Assembly (NCBI GenBank): GCA_934141245.1 | Contig: CAKPCB010000007.1 | Location: 1 to 64,000, forward strand | Source of the DNA: an uncultured Bacilli bacterium | GTDB lineage: Bacteria; Bacillota_I; Bacilli_A; RF39; UBA660 | DNA: 64,000 bases | Direction: 5' to 3' | Shown here: positions 42,916 to 51,965 of the stretch, piece by piece | Numbering within the stretch: position 1 is the first letter of the stretch | How the letters are laid out: every line of letters begins with the position of its first letter | Notes under the pieces: model-generated | Database searches by the model: none | The model's input: only the letters and a program-made list of their open reading frames with translations | What the model was told of the DNA's origin: nothing | Translations under genes and position numbers: made by a program

Positions 42916-44631
42916 TTATACCTCTTTTTTGTAAAATGTTTCTATTTTTTTAGAAAAGCTTGGTTCAACCATCTCTATTGCTCTAGTAGAAACCTCAAGT
43001 GAATGTTTATAATCACCTTTATAGAAGAGAATTTCAGCACGATTCAAAGCATGTGCAACATTTTCATAATCACTTCTAAATCTGTTTCCATAAACAATGG
43101 ATGCTTCAGACATTTTCGCAAGCCTTATAGTTTCATTAGTAGTATTATAAAGTTTTAATACCAAATCTCTTGCTGTATCTACTCTTGTATTTAAAACATT
43201 AATAACAATAGGCTTTTTTTCTAATTCTTTAATAACTTCAAGAATAGATTCATTTGCTTCAGACAGCTCAACAAAATAATTATTAGTAATTATAGGCAAT
43301 TTATAACTTCTAATCTTAATCTTTGATTGCTTTAAAAGCTCTTGAATTTCATCTAATTGTTCCCTCGCTCTTACTTCATCCTCATACATATTACCTAAAG
43401 ATTTTAATGCTTTATCTAAATCATCATCTATTTTCTTTAGTCTATTTGAAAATTGTTTTATATCATCAACAATCTTCGAATATGGAATTTTTCTTTTCTT
43501 TAAATCTTTTATTCCTGTTTTATAATCTCTATTTAAGTCTAGTAATGAAGAATTAACTTCATCAATTATTTTAACATCCTCATCACTTAAATCGTAAAGA
43601 TTTTTTATGGAATCTAATTGACTATAAATATCCGCCACAACATTATTTACTTTTTCTAGCTTTCTCTCAAATATTGGAGCCTCTTCTTCAAATTCTTTTC
43701 TGGAATTTTTTTCATTCTCAAAATCTGTAAATAGTGAATCCAAATATTCAAGCATAGTTTTCAACTCAAAAAGGCAATCTTCTAAATTTAAAACTTTAAC
43801 TCTATCCAATATATCATTAACATGTTTTGTTGTTTCTTCAATATTATAAGGGATTTGTAAATAATCAAGTGGATAATCTTTTTTTACCATTTCATCATAA
43901 ACACTATTAATTTGCTCAATACGTTTTGGAATTAATTTAGTTATAAGCAATACTAAATCTGGAACTTCAGAAATAACAATCCCCATATGATCAACCATTG
44001 AATCTATAGCTTTTACTATATGAACTACCTCATTATATTCATTATGTTCCATTGAAACTTCAAAATCATTAAAACGCTTCTCAATATTTTCAAATTGCAA
44101 TTCTATAATCTCAGAAATACTGTCATATTCCTTCTTATGTATTTCAAAAGAATTAAGAAGTTCTCTATATCTAGTTTTTAATTTAATTATTATACTTCTA
44201 TACTTTTCTTCGCTTAAAGTAATTTCTTTTATTTCATCCAAAAGTGTATCAGCTAATACTTTTGCTTTAGAAATTTCTATTTCAATATGACATAATTTTT
44301 GAAGTGTATCACTATATTTTCTTTTTCCATCATCGAAATCTAAATCAATAATCATGTCATTTATTCTAGATAAATTATTTTCCTTTAGTTTTTTGAATCT
44401 TTCTTGCCATGAATTATACTTCTCTTCCATTTTTTCATTTTTAATTATTGTCTCCATTTTAGAAAGTTCCGCATCAATTGGAGTTGATTCAATAATGTTT
44501 TTTTCTTTATCTAGTTCCTCTATTTTATCTTTTAATAATTTATATTTTTTCTTCTTTAAAACAATGACTAATATAATAAGAATAATAACTAATAAAGCAA
44601 TGATAGAACCAACAATAATATTCTTAGTCAT
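42916..44631 (-). CDS. ezrA: septation ring formation regulator EzrA
   Basis: 571 residues, the typical size. One N-terminal membrane helix (about 5-26, very hydrophobic) is followed by spectrin-like coiled-coil repeats across the whole cytoplasmic part. The near-C-terminal IVYGNRFRSDYENV matches the conserved EzrA QYGNRYRS patch. EzrA binds FtsZ and limits Z-ring assembly in Bacilli. A bulged terminator hairpin overlaps its stop codon (AAAAAAGA...TCTTTTTT on the reverse strand, about 42931-42904). Confidence 0.93.
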   Translation of the reverse strand: MTKNIIVGSIIALLVIILIILVIVLKKKKYKLLKDKIEELDKEKNIIESTPIDAELSKMETIIKNEKMEEKYNSWQERFKKLKENNLSRINDMIIDLDFDDGKRKYSDTLQKLCHIEIEISKAKVLADTLLDEIKEITLSEEKYRSIIIKLKTRYRELLNSFEIHKKEYDSISEIIELQFENIEKRFNDFEVSMEHNEYNEVVHIVKAIDSMVDHMGIVISEVPDLVLLITKLIPKRIEQINSVYDEMVKKDYPLDYLQIPYNIEETTKHVNDILDRVKVLNLEDCLFELKTMLEYLDSLFTDFENEKNSRKEFEEEAPIFERKLEKVNNVVADIYSQLDSIKNLYDLSDEDVKIIDEVNSSLLDLNRDYKTGIKDLKKRKIPYSKIVDDIKQFSNRLKKIDDDLDKALKSLGNMYEDEVRAREQLDEIQELLKQSKIKIRSYKLPIITNNYFVELSEANESILEVIKELEKKPIVINVLNTRVDTARDLVLKLYNTTNETIRLAKMSEASIVYGNRFRSDYENVAHALNRAEILFYKGDYKHSLEVSTRAIEMVEPSFSKKIETFYKKEV

Positions 44632-44758
44632 ATAACACCTCTATTCTTGATTATATTAATAGTTTAACACAAACACAAAAAATTTCCTATAAATTTGTTA
44701 AAAAATGTTGTTTTGAAATAATATCAGTTGTTGCAACATATTACACTGTAAAAAAAGA

Positions 44759-44787
44759 TTGACTCAATTAGAATTATATATTATAAT
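44759..44787 (+). promoter_or_regulatory. sigma-A promoter of rpsD
   Basis: TTGACT (44759-44764), 17 bases, TATAAT (44782-44787). It gives a leader of about 170 bases. The 130 bases upstream of it hold only a weak inverted repeat (ATGTTG...CAACAT, 44705-44739). Confidence 0.8.
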
Positions 44788-44793
44788 TATAGT

Positions 44794-44964
44794 CGCATAT
44801 TCAATGAATGGCTTTGCAGCTTATTGCTATTGGTATTGTAATGTGTTTATTACGTTTGTAAGTATCTTATAAAAAGCTGGTAAGTGAAAACATTAAAATA
44901 AACTCCCTATGATATCAATACAAATTTCTTTGTTTATGTAAAAATAAATAAAGGAGGTAATAAA
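44794..44964 (+). promoter_or_regulatory. structured rpsD leader, possible S4 autoregulatory site
   Basis: About 170 untranslated bases precede rpsD. CAGCTT (44817-44822) can pair with AAGCTG (44874-44879), enclosing smaller hairpins (TAAT..ATTA; TAAG..CTTA). In Bacillus, S4 represses its own gene by binding the mRNA leader. The same is plausible here from length and pairing, but I could not fold it or match it to a model. Confidence 0.45.
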
Positions 44965-45567
44965 ATGTCAAGATATACTGGACCTAGTTACAAGCAAGCA
45001 CGTCGTGTTGGTTTTTCAGTACTAGAAAACGGAAAAGACATTGCTAGACGTCCATACGGACCAGGACAACATGGAGCTGATAGAAAAGGAAAATTATCAA
45101 ACTATGGTGTTCAATTAAAAGAAAAACAAAAAGTTAGATTTATGTATGGTCTTAATGAAAAGCAATTCAAGAAAACTTTCCTTGAAGCTGGTAAAATGCA
45201 AGGAATCCATGGTGAGAATTTCTTAAGATTACTTGAATCAAGACTTGATAACTTAGTTTACCGTTTAGGATTTGCATCTACTCGTCGTGGTGCCAGACAA
45301 CTTGTTAATCATGGCCATATCTTAGTTAATGGTAAAAAGGTTGATATTCCTTCATACAGAGTTAAACCTGGCTCTACTATAACTTTAAAAGATAAGGATA
45401 AAGATTTAAAAGTTGTTAAAGAATCTCTAGAAAAAGTAACTAATAGAGTTGAATTCGTTACATATGACGAAGGTAAAATGATTGGTACTTATGTTAGAAT
45501 GCCTGAGAGAAATGAATTGAATCCAGACATTAAAGAAACTCTAATCGTTGAATTCTATAACAGATAA
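44965..45567 (+). CDS. rpsD: 30S ribosomal protein S4
   Basis: 200 residues. The N-terminus [20 protein letters not shown] and RPYGPGQHG are typical of Bacilli S4. The S4 RNA-binding domain has [20 protein letters not shown] and [19 protein letters not shown]. The zinc-binding Cys set is absent, as in many Firmicutes S4 proteins. S4 starts 30S assembly and can repress its own translation. AAAGGAGGT precedes the ATG. Confidence 0.98.
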   Translation: MSRYTGPSYKQARRVGFSVLENGKDIARRPYGPGQHGADRKGKLSNYGVQLKEKQKVRFMYGLNEKQFKKTFLEAGKMQGIHGENFLRLLESRLDNLVYRLGFASTRRGARQLVNHGHILVNGKKVDIPSYRVKPGSTITLKDKDKDLKVVKESLEKVTNRVEFVTYDEGKMIGTYVRMPERNELNPDIKETLIVEFYNR

Positions 45568-45584
45568 TATTAATATTAAAATTA

Positions 45585-45609
45585 AAAACCGGATTGCTCC
45601 GGTTTTTTT
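45585..45609. terminator. bidirectional terminator between rpsD and tyrS
   Basis: AAAACCGGA (45585-45593), loop TTGC, TCCGGTTTT (45598-45606), then T. It serves rpsD and, on the other strand, tyrS. Confidence 0.9.
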
Positions 45610-45614
45610 GTTTG

Positions 45615-46841
45615 CTATTTTAATATTATTAAGTAATATTTCTTTTTACCACGTCTTATTGCAATATACTTATCATCTATCGCTACTGATTTATCTATTA
45701 GATAGTTCTCTTCTTTTACAGCATCTCCATTTATACTTATGGCACCATTGTTAATAAATTCTCTTGCTTCTCTTTTACTAGACGCAGCATGTGATTCAAC
45801 CAATACATCAATTAATGTTTTGCCAGGTTCTGTTTCATATGTTGGAACACCTTTGAATACTTCTTCTATTTCTTTTGAAGTTAATTCTTTTATATCTCCA
45901 TTAAATAATACTTGGCTAAGTTTAAGTGCTTTTTCATACTCTTCTTTTCCATGAATATCAGTAATAACTTCCCTTGCCAAAATTTTATGAGCTTCTCTTA
46001 AACCTGGATTTTCATTATGTCTTTTTTCAATTTCTTCTATTTCTTCTTTTGATAAGAATGTTAATTTTTTTAGATATTCTATAATCATAGAATCTTCAAG
46101 ATTAATTAAATATTGATATAATTCATAACTAGATGTTTTATTTTTATCTAACCATAAAGCATTTCCCTCTGTCTTACCAAATTTTACACCATTTGAATCA
46201 GTTACCAAAGGCATAACCATACCATATATTTCCTTATCTAATTTTTTACGAACTAGTTCAATCCCAGAAGTTATATTTCCCCATTGGTCAGAACCAGCAA
46301 CTTGTAGTGTACAACCTCTTTCTTGATATAAATGCATGAAGTCTAATGCTTGTAATATCATATATGAAAATTCTGCATATGTAATACCACTTTCTAGTCT
46401 TGATTTTACTTTATCTTTGGCAAGCATATAATTAATATTAAAATACTTACCATAATCCCTTAAGAAGTCAATTACATTTATATCTTTTGTCCAGTCATAA
46501 TTATTTACAACTTCAAATCCAAATATTTCTTCTGCCTGTTTTTTTAGTCCTTTGAAATTATGCTCTACTTCCTCTTTTGATATCATAGGACGTTCAGCAG
46601 AAGGTTTTGGATCTCCAATAAGCCCAGTAGCACCTCCAACTAAGAGTATTGGATGGTGTCCAGCTTTAGCAAGTCTTTTTGAAATCAAAAATGATGAATA
46701 ATGTCCAATATGCATAGAGTCAGCAGTCGGATCTGTTCCTATATAAAATGTTAAACTTTCATTATTTAATTTATCTATAAGATCTGGACTACTAATATCT
46801 TGTATAAGTCCTCTCCATTTTAGTTCTTCATATAAAGTCAT
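45615..46841 (-). CDS. tyrS: tyrosyl-tRNA synthetase
   Basis: 408 residues. YIGTDPTADSMHIGHYSSF carries the HIGH motif. Further on are QVAGSDQWGNITSG and the KMSKS-like VKFGKTEGNALWLD. A C-terminal S4-like RNA-binding domain starts near 345 (SKREAREFINNGAISINGDA). It charges tRNA-Tyr. A T-box leader with a tyrosine specifier precedes it, so expression should rise when tRNA-Tyr is uncharged. GGAGGAGAG precedes the ATG. Confidence 0.97.
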   Translation of the reverse strand: MTLYEELKWRGLIQDISSPDLIDKLNNESLTFYIGTDPTADSMHIGHYSSFLISKRLAKAGHHPILLVGGATGLIGDPKPSAERPMISKEEVEHNFKGLKKQAEEIFGFEVVNNYDWTKDINVIDFLRDYGKYFNINYMLAKDKVKSRLESGITYAEFSYMILQALDFMHLYQERGCTLQVAGSDQWGNITSGIELVRKKLDKEIYGMVMPLVTDSNGVKFGKTEGNALWLDKNKTSSYELYQYLINLEDSMIIEYLKKLTFLSKEEIEEIEKRHNENPGLREAHKILAREVITDIHGKEEYEKALKLSQVLFNGDIKELTSKEIEEVFKGVPTYETEPGKTLIDVLVESHAASSKREAREFINNGAISINGDAVKEENYLIDKSVAIDDKYIAIRRGKKKYYLIILK

Positions 46842-46861
46842 ATTATCTCTCCTCCTTTTTT

Positions 46862-47064
46862 AAAATAAAAAGAGATAGTATTCTAAGGACGGGCATTACC
46901 CGTGGTACCACCTTAATTCATAGAAAACTATCTCTTTACTATATGGCGTAACCCTATCGCTCCAAACTTGTAATTCATATATTTCTAAAGGCTAGTTTAC
47001 ACCATTCACTAACTCTCTTGTGCTTTAGAAAAATACTACTATAATTCTTCATCGCTTAAATATG
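46862..47064 (-). promoter_or_regulatory. T-box leader (tyrosine) of tyrS
   Basis: The reverse strand carries the T-box core AAGGTGGTACCACG (46914-46901). It is followed by a terminator made by AAAGAGATAGT and ACTATCTCTTT ahead of a T run (to about 46862). Upstream, stem I shows GAGAGTTAGTGAATGGTG-like sequence and a specifier region GAATTACAAG with TAC (46972-46970), a tyrosine codon. It controls tyrS by uncharged tRNA-Tyr. Confidence 0.92.
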
Positions 47065-47070
47065 CTTATT

Positions 47071-47099
47071 ATCATAGCACTTATGATTTAATTTTGCAA
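47071..47099 (-). promoter_or_regulatory. promoter of the tyrS T-box transcript
   Basis: On the reverse strand TTGCAA (47099-47094), 17 bases, TATGAT (47076-47071). It abuts the stop codon of the upstream gene. Confidence 0.65.
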
Positions 47100-47516
47100 T
47101 TATTTTTCTTCTTTTTCAAGACGTTTAAGAACTTCTTTTACAACTACTATTGCTTTTTGTCTTACTTCGTCAGCGGCTTTTTGTAATACAGGAGTTCCTT
47201 TTTCTACTGCAAGATTTACCAATTCTTCACTTTTTTCCTTAATATCTGCAGCCTTTTTCTTTGCAATTTTTAATGCTTTTTCTTTGTCTAAGTCTTCTAA
47301 TTCATCTTTGATTTCAGCAATTTTAGTTTCTATTGCTTCTTTTACATCTTCTGCATCAATTTCTTTTACTTTTGCAAGTAATTCATTGATTTTTTTCTTT
47401 AAATCTTCTCTTGTTTCAGAGCCTTTTTTTGGTGCAAATAAAATTCCAAGTCCTGCTCCAATTGCTGCACCTAATGCAAACTTTCCTAATCCACTACATT
47501 TTTTTTCTTTACTCAT
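47100..47516 (-). CDS. YtxH-domain protein
   Basis: 138 residues. The N-terminal KFALGAAIGAGLGILFAPKK with GSETREDLKKK is the YtxH signature: one glycine-rich membrane helix and the 'APKKGSETRE' turn. The rest is an apolipoprotein-like amphipathic coiled coil of Lys/Glu/Ala. YtxH proteins are general-stress-type membrane proteins of unclear function. It overlaps the end of the DUF948 gene by 8 bases, the usual pairing in Bacilli. Confidence 0.85.
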   Translation of the reverse strand: MSKEKKCSGLGKFALGAAIGAGLGILFAPKKGSETREDLKKKINELLAKVKEIDAEDVKEAIETKIAEIKDELEDLDKEKALKIAKKKAADIKEKSEELVNLAVEKGTPVLQKAADEVRQKAIVVVKEVLKRLEKEEK

Positions 47517-47808
47517 AAATCTCTTCTCCCTCTCTTTTTTTTCTTTTTCTTCTGCTTGACAACTTAGAAAAAATACTTACAACTTTTTCTAGTAATCTAT
47601 CACCAACTGCAGATATTGCAGATGAAGTCGTGTTTATTGCATTAAAGATTCCATCTAATGATTTTACTTTATTACTAATATCATCTAATAATAAGTTAAC
47701 TTTATCCAAAGTGATTATAGCTCTTATTATAAATACTATTAATACAACAAGTAAGATAGAACCTAAAATATACATTATTGTTGGAAATACAACCCCTAAC
47801 ATATTCAT
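47509..47808 (-). CDS. DUF948-like small membrane protein
   Basis: 99 residues from the ATG at 47808, nine bases after GGAGG; the ATG at 47817 is too close to that site. One N-terminal membrane helix (about 10-33) is followed by a helical segment LDKVNLLLDDISNKVKSLDG and a basic tail (RRKRKKR). This build, next to YtxH, fits DUF948/YtxG. It is translationally linked to genes on both sides. Confidence 0.7.
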   Translation of the reverse strand: MNMLGVVFPTIMYILGSILLVVLIVFIIRAIITLDKVNLLLDDISNKVKSLDGIFNAINTTSSAISAVGDRLLEKVVSIFSKLSSRRKRKKREGEEIYE

Positions 47809-47809
47809 A

Positions 47810-48778
47810 TTATTCATCCTCCGAATCTTGATACATTGAATCAATTAAATCAAATAAACTATCTTCAACTTCTTTTTGATCATTATCATTGTTTTTTATT
47901 TCTTCTTTTGTTTCATTAGGAACAGAATTATTTTTGTCGCTACGTCTACCTGTTGCTTTCTCCTTACTATGGTCTTTATAGTCAACGTTATATTCTAAAC
48001 CTAAGTCATTAAAATATTCTTCAGCATCTCCAACTGTAACACTATTTACTACAGGAGAAGAATCATCGGTCAAATCATATAATGTGGTCTCATTTTTTAC
48101 CTCTTCCACATTTTCTTTATTACTTTCATTGTTATCAGCCTCATCATCAGACATCATTGATGCTGTTATATCACTAACTAAATCACCATATGCTTTTTCT
48201 CTTACTGTATCCACATCAACTTTTTTTGATGAAGCCTGAGACAATCTTACTTCTTTCTTTTGAACAATTTCTTCCTTTTTATAGTTCTTGTCTAAAATTC
48301 CATAGATTGGCGAAATTATAGGTGTTGGTCTGAAAACCTTTTGTTCCTTTTTATAATCTCCACCCTCATACAAAGTTGAATGAACATATTCATTTTTCTT
48401 TTCTTCGGTTTTCATTCCGTATAAATTATCATGTTTTGGTTCTTTTTCAACCTCTACATGTTTTTTTGGCTCTTCTTTCTTATATTGATAAGAATCAACT
48501 TTAAAATCATCATCTTCAAACGTCATTGGAAACTTAAACGATTTTTCAGCCACTCTATTTTCTTTTTCTGTGTATCCTTTTTTTTCAACTCTTTCAACTA
48601 CTTCTTCTTCGAGCTCAATTTCTCTTGGTGTCTTTTCCTCTTTAAACTTTGGCATTTCAGGCAAATCCACTTTTTTTGCTATAGTTGCTTTTTCTTTTTT
48701 TGTCTTTCTTATTGGTTCTTCAACTTCAACGTATTCTTCCTCAAAAAATACATTTTTTAGTTTATCAAACACACCCAT
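47810..48778 (-). CDS. disordered acidic linear-motif protein of unknown function
   Basis: 322 residues, almost wholly charged (Glu/Lys/Asp). The N-terminus MGVFDKLKNVFFEEEYVEVE looks like the membrane-binding amphipathic start of SepF, but no SepF core domain follows. Mid-protein is an ordered-looking motif, VFRPTPIISPIYGILDKNYK (about 147-166), and a second, TLYDLTDDSSP (about 234-244). It has no signal peptide and is probably a cytoplasmic scaffold at the membrane. It forms an operon with the DUF948 and YtxH genes. A link to cell division is a guess. Confidence 0.7.
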   Translation of the reverse strand: MGVFDKLKNVFFEEEYVEVEEPIRKTKKEKATIAKKVDLPEMPKFKEEKTPREIELEEEVVERVEKKGYTEKENRVAEKSFKFPMTFEDDDFKVDSYQYKKEEPKKHVEVEKEPKHDNLYGMKTEEKKNEYVHSTLYEGGDYKKEQKVFRPTPIISPIYGILDKNYKKEEIVQKKEVRLSQASSKKVDVDTVREKAYGDLVSDITASMMSDDEADNNESNKENVEEVKNETTLYDLTDDSSPVVNSVTVGDAEEYFNDLGLEYNVDYKDHSKEKATGRRSDKNNSVPNETKEEIKNNDNDQKEVEDSLFDLIDSMYQDSEDE

Positions 48779-48791
48779 GTTGTCACCTTCC

Positions 48792-49451
48792 CTATTCTAT
48801 AACATCAAAATCTAATATATCCTGATCTTTATCTTTTTTATCATCATAATTATAATACTTTTCAGCATATTCTACAAATGTACTATTTTCTCTCTCTGAT
48901 TTGAATATATCATATTTTTCTTCTTTATAATCCAATGAATTTTCACCAATCAATGTTTCGATAACCTTACGATTATATTGAATGCTTGATAATATATATG
49001 CCATATTCATAACAGATTGATTTAAGTTATCTTTATCAACATATGCCTCTATTTTAGCATAATTATACATAAATTCTATAAAATATTTGTTATTAATTTC
49101 TGTTATATCTATATAACCTAATTCATCATTAAATCTAAGTTCTTTTGATAAATAATTAGTTGTACTAGGTTCAAATGTTTTCTTTACATTGTAATAATAT
49201 GATACTAAATCAACATATAAATAATATGTATCCTTATTGGACATAATCTTTATATTATTATTAGTTTTATTTAGAATCTTCATTCCTCTAGGTATATAAA
49301 ACTTATATCCATCAAAAATATTATTATATAAATCAACATCTTTTTCTATGATTGTTTTTATTGTTTCATCAACTTTAGAATTTTTAAAATCTACAGTTGT
49401 ACAACCTGCCAAAAGTAAAATAGAAATAAAAATAAATATAATTTTTTTCAT
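48792..49451 (-). CDS. lipoprotein of unknown function
   Basis: 219 residues from the ATG at 49451, after AGGTGG; the longer ORF start has no site. The signal peptide ends in LLAGCTTV (Cys about 17). The mature part is Tyr/Asn/Lys-rich with YKFYIPRGMKILNKTNNNIK and a highly charged tail. It lies 13 bases before the linear-motif gene and may be the first gene of that operon. I do not recognise the family. Confidence 0.75.
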   Translation of the reverse strand: MKKIIFIFISILLLAGCTTVDFKNSKVDETIKTIIEKDVDLYNNIFDGYKFYIPRGMKILNKTNNNIKIMSNKDTYYLYVDLVSYYYNVKKTFEPSTTNYLSKELRFNDELGYIDITEINNKYFIEFMYNYAKIEAYVDKDNLNQSVMNMAYILSSIQYNRKVIETLIGENSLDYKEEKYDIFKSERENSTFVEYAEKYYNYDDKKDKDQDILDFDVIE

Positions 49452-49540
49452 ATTCCACCTACTTAGATTCATTATATCAAATATTACAATTAAATACTAT
49501 ATTTTATAAAAAAAGCATATAATTTTTTGTAAAGTATACA

Positions 49541-50170
49541 TTATTTAATGGCCTTTAAATAATATATTGGATTCCCTTGCGATGAGAATTTTGATTCATA
49601 TTCTGTTATTGATTCGTTTTCTAACTCACTATTATGTAAATCAAGCGATATTTCACTTATTCTATAATTCATTTCATTTAATGATACAATAGATGATTCA
49701 AATAATAAAGCGTTATCTGTTTTTTGACAAATTACTTTTTCATTTCCAAATACACTTTCATATTTAGACAAAAACATTGTGCTGGTCAACCTTCTCATCC
49801 TATGTCTCTTTTTAGGCCAAGGATCAGAAAAGTTCAAATATATTATACTAACTTCCTTATCAAAAATATTGTCGATATTAATTGCATCATCTATAACTAT
49901 TTTTAAATTCGGAATATTCTTGGGTATTTTTTGTATTGCTCTTGCAACTATACTATCAGCTTTTTCTATTCCAACATAATTTATGTTTGGATTTTTTAAA
50001 GCCTTAGATACAATAAAATCACCTTTCCCCATACCAATTTCAACCTCTATTGGATTTTTATTTTCAAAAACGTTATACCAACGTCCACGATTTTCTTCAG
50101 AATTTTTTATAACGTAGTCTGATGAATCTATTATTTGTAATTTGTTCTTAACATTTCTAAGTCTCAACAT
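49541..50170 (-). CDS. trmB: tRNA (guanine-N7-)-methyltransferase
   Basis: 209 residues from the ATG at 50170. Motifs are VEIGMGKGDFIVSKAL (SAM-binding), NYVGIEKADSIVARAI, the family block YLNFSDPWPKKRHRMRRLTS and a final TEYESKFSSQGNPIYYLKA. TrmB makes m7G46 in the variable loop of tRNAs. The ribosome site is weak (GGTGAT). It is divergent from the small gene at 50237. Confidence 0.96.
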   Translation of the reverse strand: MLRLRNVKNKLQIIDSSDYVIKNSEENRGRWYNVFENKNPIEVEIGMGKGDFIVSKALKNPNINYVGIEKADSIVARAIQKIPKNIPNLKIVIDDAINIDNIFDKEVSIIYLNFSDPWPKKRHRMRRLTSTMFLSKYESVFGNEKVICQKTDNALLFESSIVSLNEMNYRISEISLDLHNSELENESITEYESKFSSQGNPIYYLKAIK

Positions 50171-50207
50171 TATCACCCAAATTATTATATCACATTATAG
50201 GCAAAAG

Positions 50208-50216
50208 CATATAATA
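50208..50216 (+). promoter_or_regulatory. possible sigma-K-type -10 before the 50237 gene
   Basis: CATATAATA fits CATAnnnTA and lies 20 bases before the start. A CACA sits 14 bases upstream, shorter than the usual spacing. Weak; an ordinary sigma-A -10 (TATAAT) overlaps it. Confidence 0.3.
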
Positions 50217-50236
50217 AATTAGATAGGGAGGTTATA

Positions 50237-50470
50237 ATGAATAACGAGAGTATGCTTATGTTTCCACAACCAATGCCAAATACAAACTTTAATTATGAAA
50301 TAAAAAATATACTTAATCAAATAAATGGATTACATCAAGAAATAAGAAGATTGGAAAGAAGAATCCTTAACTTAGAGAAGAATATTATACCTACACCATT
50401 AGACGAATTAAAGCCAACTCCTTTGGAATATAATAACATGAATTACACAAATGATAATTATATCATTTAA
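50237..50470 (+). CDS. small coiled-coil protein, possibly spore-related
   Basis: 77 residues. The start MNNESMLMFPQPMPNTNFNY is Pro/Asn/Met-rich, followed by a short coiled coil, NILNQINGLHQEIRRLERRI, and a Pro/Asn tail ending NYTNDNYII. No membrane segment. This build is common among small coat-associated proteins of spore formers. A GGGAGGT site, a terminator behind it and a sigma-K-like -10 before it support a separate small gene. Function unknown. Confidence 0.7.
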   Translation: MNNESMLMFPQPMPNTNFNYEIKNILNQINGLHQEIRRLERRILNLEKNIIPTPLDELKPTPLEYNNMNYTNDNYII

Positions 50471-50476
50471 TTATAT

Positions 50477-50503
50477 CATCTGCATTTTATACAGATGTTT
50501 TTT
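50477..50503 (+). terminator. terminator after the small coiled-coil gene
   Basis: CATCTG (50477-50482), loop, CAGATG (50492-50497), then six T. Confidence 0.85.
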
Positions 50504-50669
50504 ATTTTATCTATAGGTATTAACAAGCAGATTTATTTTCAATATAAATATATAAGCATATAAATAACATTTTTTATCTAATATACTCAATAATATGTTA
50601 TTATATATATAGTTAAATAAATATTATTATACTATGGTATTTAATACAGTAATGAAAGGAATACATAAC

Positions 50670-51965
50670 ATGAAATTTATTGTTAATATAGAAAAGGAAA
50701 AATATGAAGAATTTGTAAAAAGCAATCCAAAATCACATTTTCTTCAAAGCTATGCATGGGGGGAATTTGCTTTAACCTCAAAAGGATTAAAACCACATTA
50801 TGTAGGAGTTATAAACGATGATGGCAAGATTATAGCAACGGCCTTACTCCTTGAAAAAAAATTACCACTTGGATATTCATATTTTTATTCCCCTAGGGGT
50901 TATGTTATTGACTATTATGATGTCACTACATTAACTTTTTTTACTGATGAAATTAAAAAATATACAAAAAAGTATAAAAGTATTTTTACAAAAATAGATC
51001 CAGATATAATTTGGTCTATAAAAGATAATAACAATAATGAAAAAAGTCTGCCATACGATACAAAAAGAATATTTAATAACATCAAAAATTTAGGATTTAA
51101 ACATAAAGGATTTACTAAAAATTTTGAAACTATGCAGCCAAGATATACATTTAGAATAGATATGGGAAATCAATCAATTGATGAAATAGAATCTAAGTTT
51201 TCTAAAACTACTAAACAAAGGATTAAAAAAGCCAATTCTTTGGATGTAAAAGTAAAGATTGGTGATATCAATGATGTTGAGAAATTTAATGAATTAATGA
51301 TAATTACAGAGAACAGAAAAAACTTTTTATCATATGATTTAAATTATTATAAAAATTTGTATAAAATATATAATAAAGATAATAAGTTTCTCCTATTTAT
51401 GGGAAGTGTAAATCCTAAGGAAATACTAGAAAAATATAAGAATTCAGTTGAAAAACTTTCTTCTGAATTAAATAGTTTACCAGAACAAGGATTAAGTAAA
51501 ACACAGAGCACTCGTAAAAAAGAATTATTAAGAGAAAAAGAAAATGCAGAAAAAGCAATACTTGAGTATAATCAATATAAAGATAAGGATGAAATAGTTT
51601 TAAATGCTCATGCTATTATTATATATAATGATAAAGCATGGGTACTATATGCAGGTAATCATAATATACTTACTAATACTTTTTCTAATTATAAAACATA
51701 TTTTGAACATATTAAATATTGTTATGATAATGGTATTAAAACATATGATCAGTTTGGTACAATTGGGGATTTATCTAAAAACAATCCTAGATTAGGACTT
51801 CATGAATTTAAGAAAAAATTTGGTGGAGATTATGTTGAGTTTATTGGAGAATTTGATTTAATAACAAGACCATTAATGTATTTTGTATTCACAACACTTG
51901 TACCATTATTTAGAAAATTTAAAAGAGAAAAAGCAAAGAAGGGATTAAAAAATGAAATTCGTTAA
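50670..51965 (+). CDS. FemABX-family peptidoglycan bridge aminoacyltransferase 1
   Basis: 431 residues from the ATG at 50670, after GAAAGGA. Two GNAT-like halves carry HFLQSYAWGEFALTSKG and YSYFYSPRGYVIDYYD at the N-side and YDQFGTIGDLSKNNPRLGLH at the C-side. A helical arm (about 245-300) holds ILEKYKNSVEKLSSELNSL. The FGGDYVEFIGEFDLITRPL end is typical. These enzymes add amino acids from aminoacyl-tRNA to the lysine or equivalent of lipid II in the cytoplasm. First of three homologues; overlaps the next gene by 14 bases. Confidence 0.92.
   Translation: MKFIVNIEKEKYEEFVKSNPKSHFLQSYAWGEFALTSKGLKPHYVGVINDDGKIIATALLLEKKLPLGYSYFYSPRGYVIDYYDVTTLTFFTDEIKKYTKKYKSIFTKIDPDIIWSIKDNNNNEKSLPYDTKRIFNNIKNLGFKHKGFTKNFETMQPRYTFRIDMGNQSIDEIESKFSKTTKQRIKKANSLDVKVKIGDINDVEKFNELMIITENRKNFLSYDLNYYKNLYKIYNKDNKFLLFMGSVNPKEILEKYKNSVEKLSSELNSLPEQGLSKTQSTRKKELLREKENAEKAILEYNQYKDKDEIVLNAHAIIIYNDKAWVLYAGNHNILTNTFSNYKTYFEHIKYCYDNGIKTYDQFGTIGDLSKNNPRLGLHEFKKKFGGDYVEFIGEFDLITRPLMYFVFTTLVPLFRKFKREKAKKGLKNEIR

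Noticed and set aside
47284..47559. Ser/Phe-rich ORF on the plus strand opposite ytxH
   Set aside because: It is the complement of Lys/Glu/Asp codons in a recognised YtxH gene.
48431..48815. Phe- and Ser-rich ORFs opposite the acidic linear-motif gene
   Set aside because: They are complements of Glu/Lys codons and show no domain or start signal.
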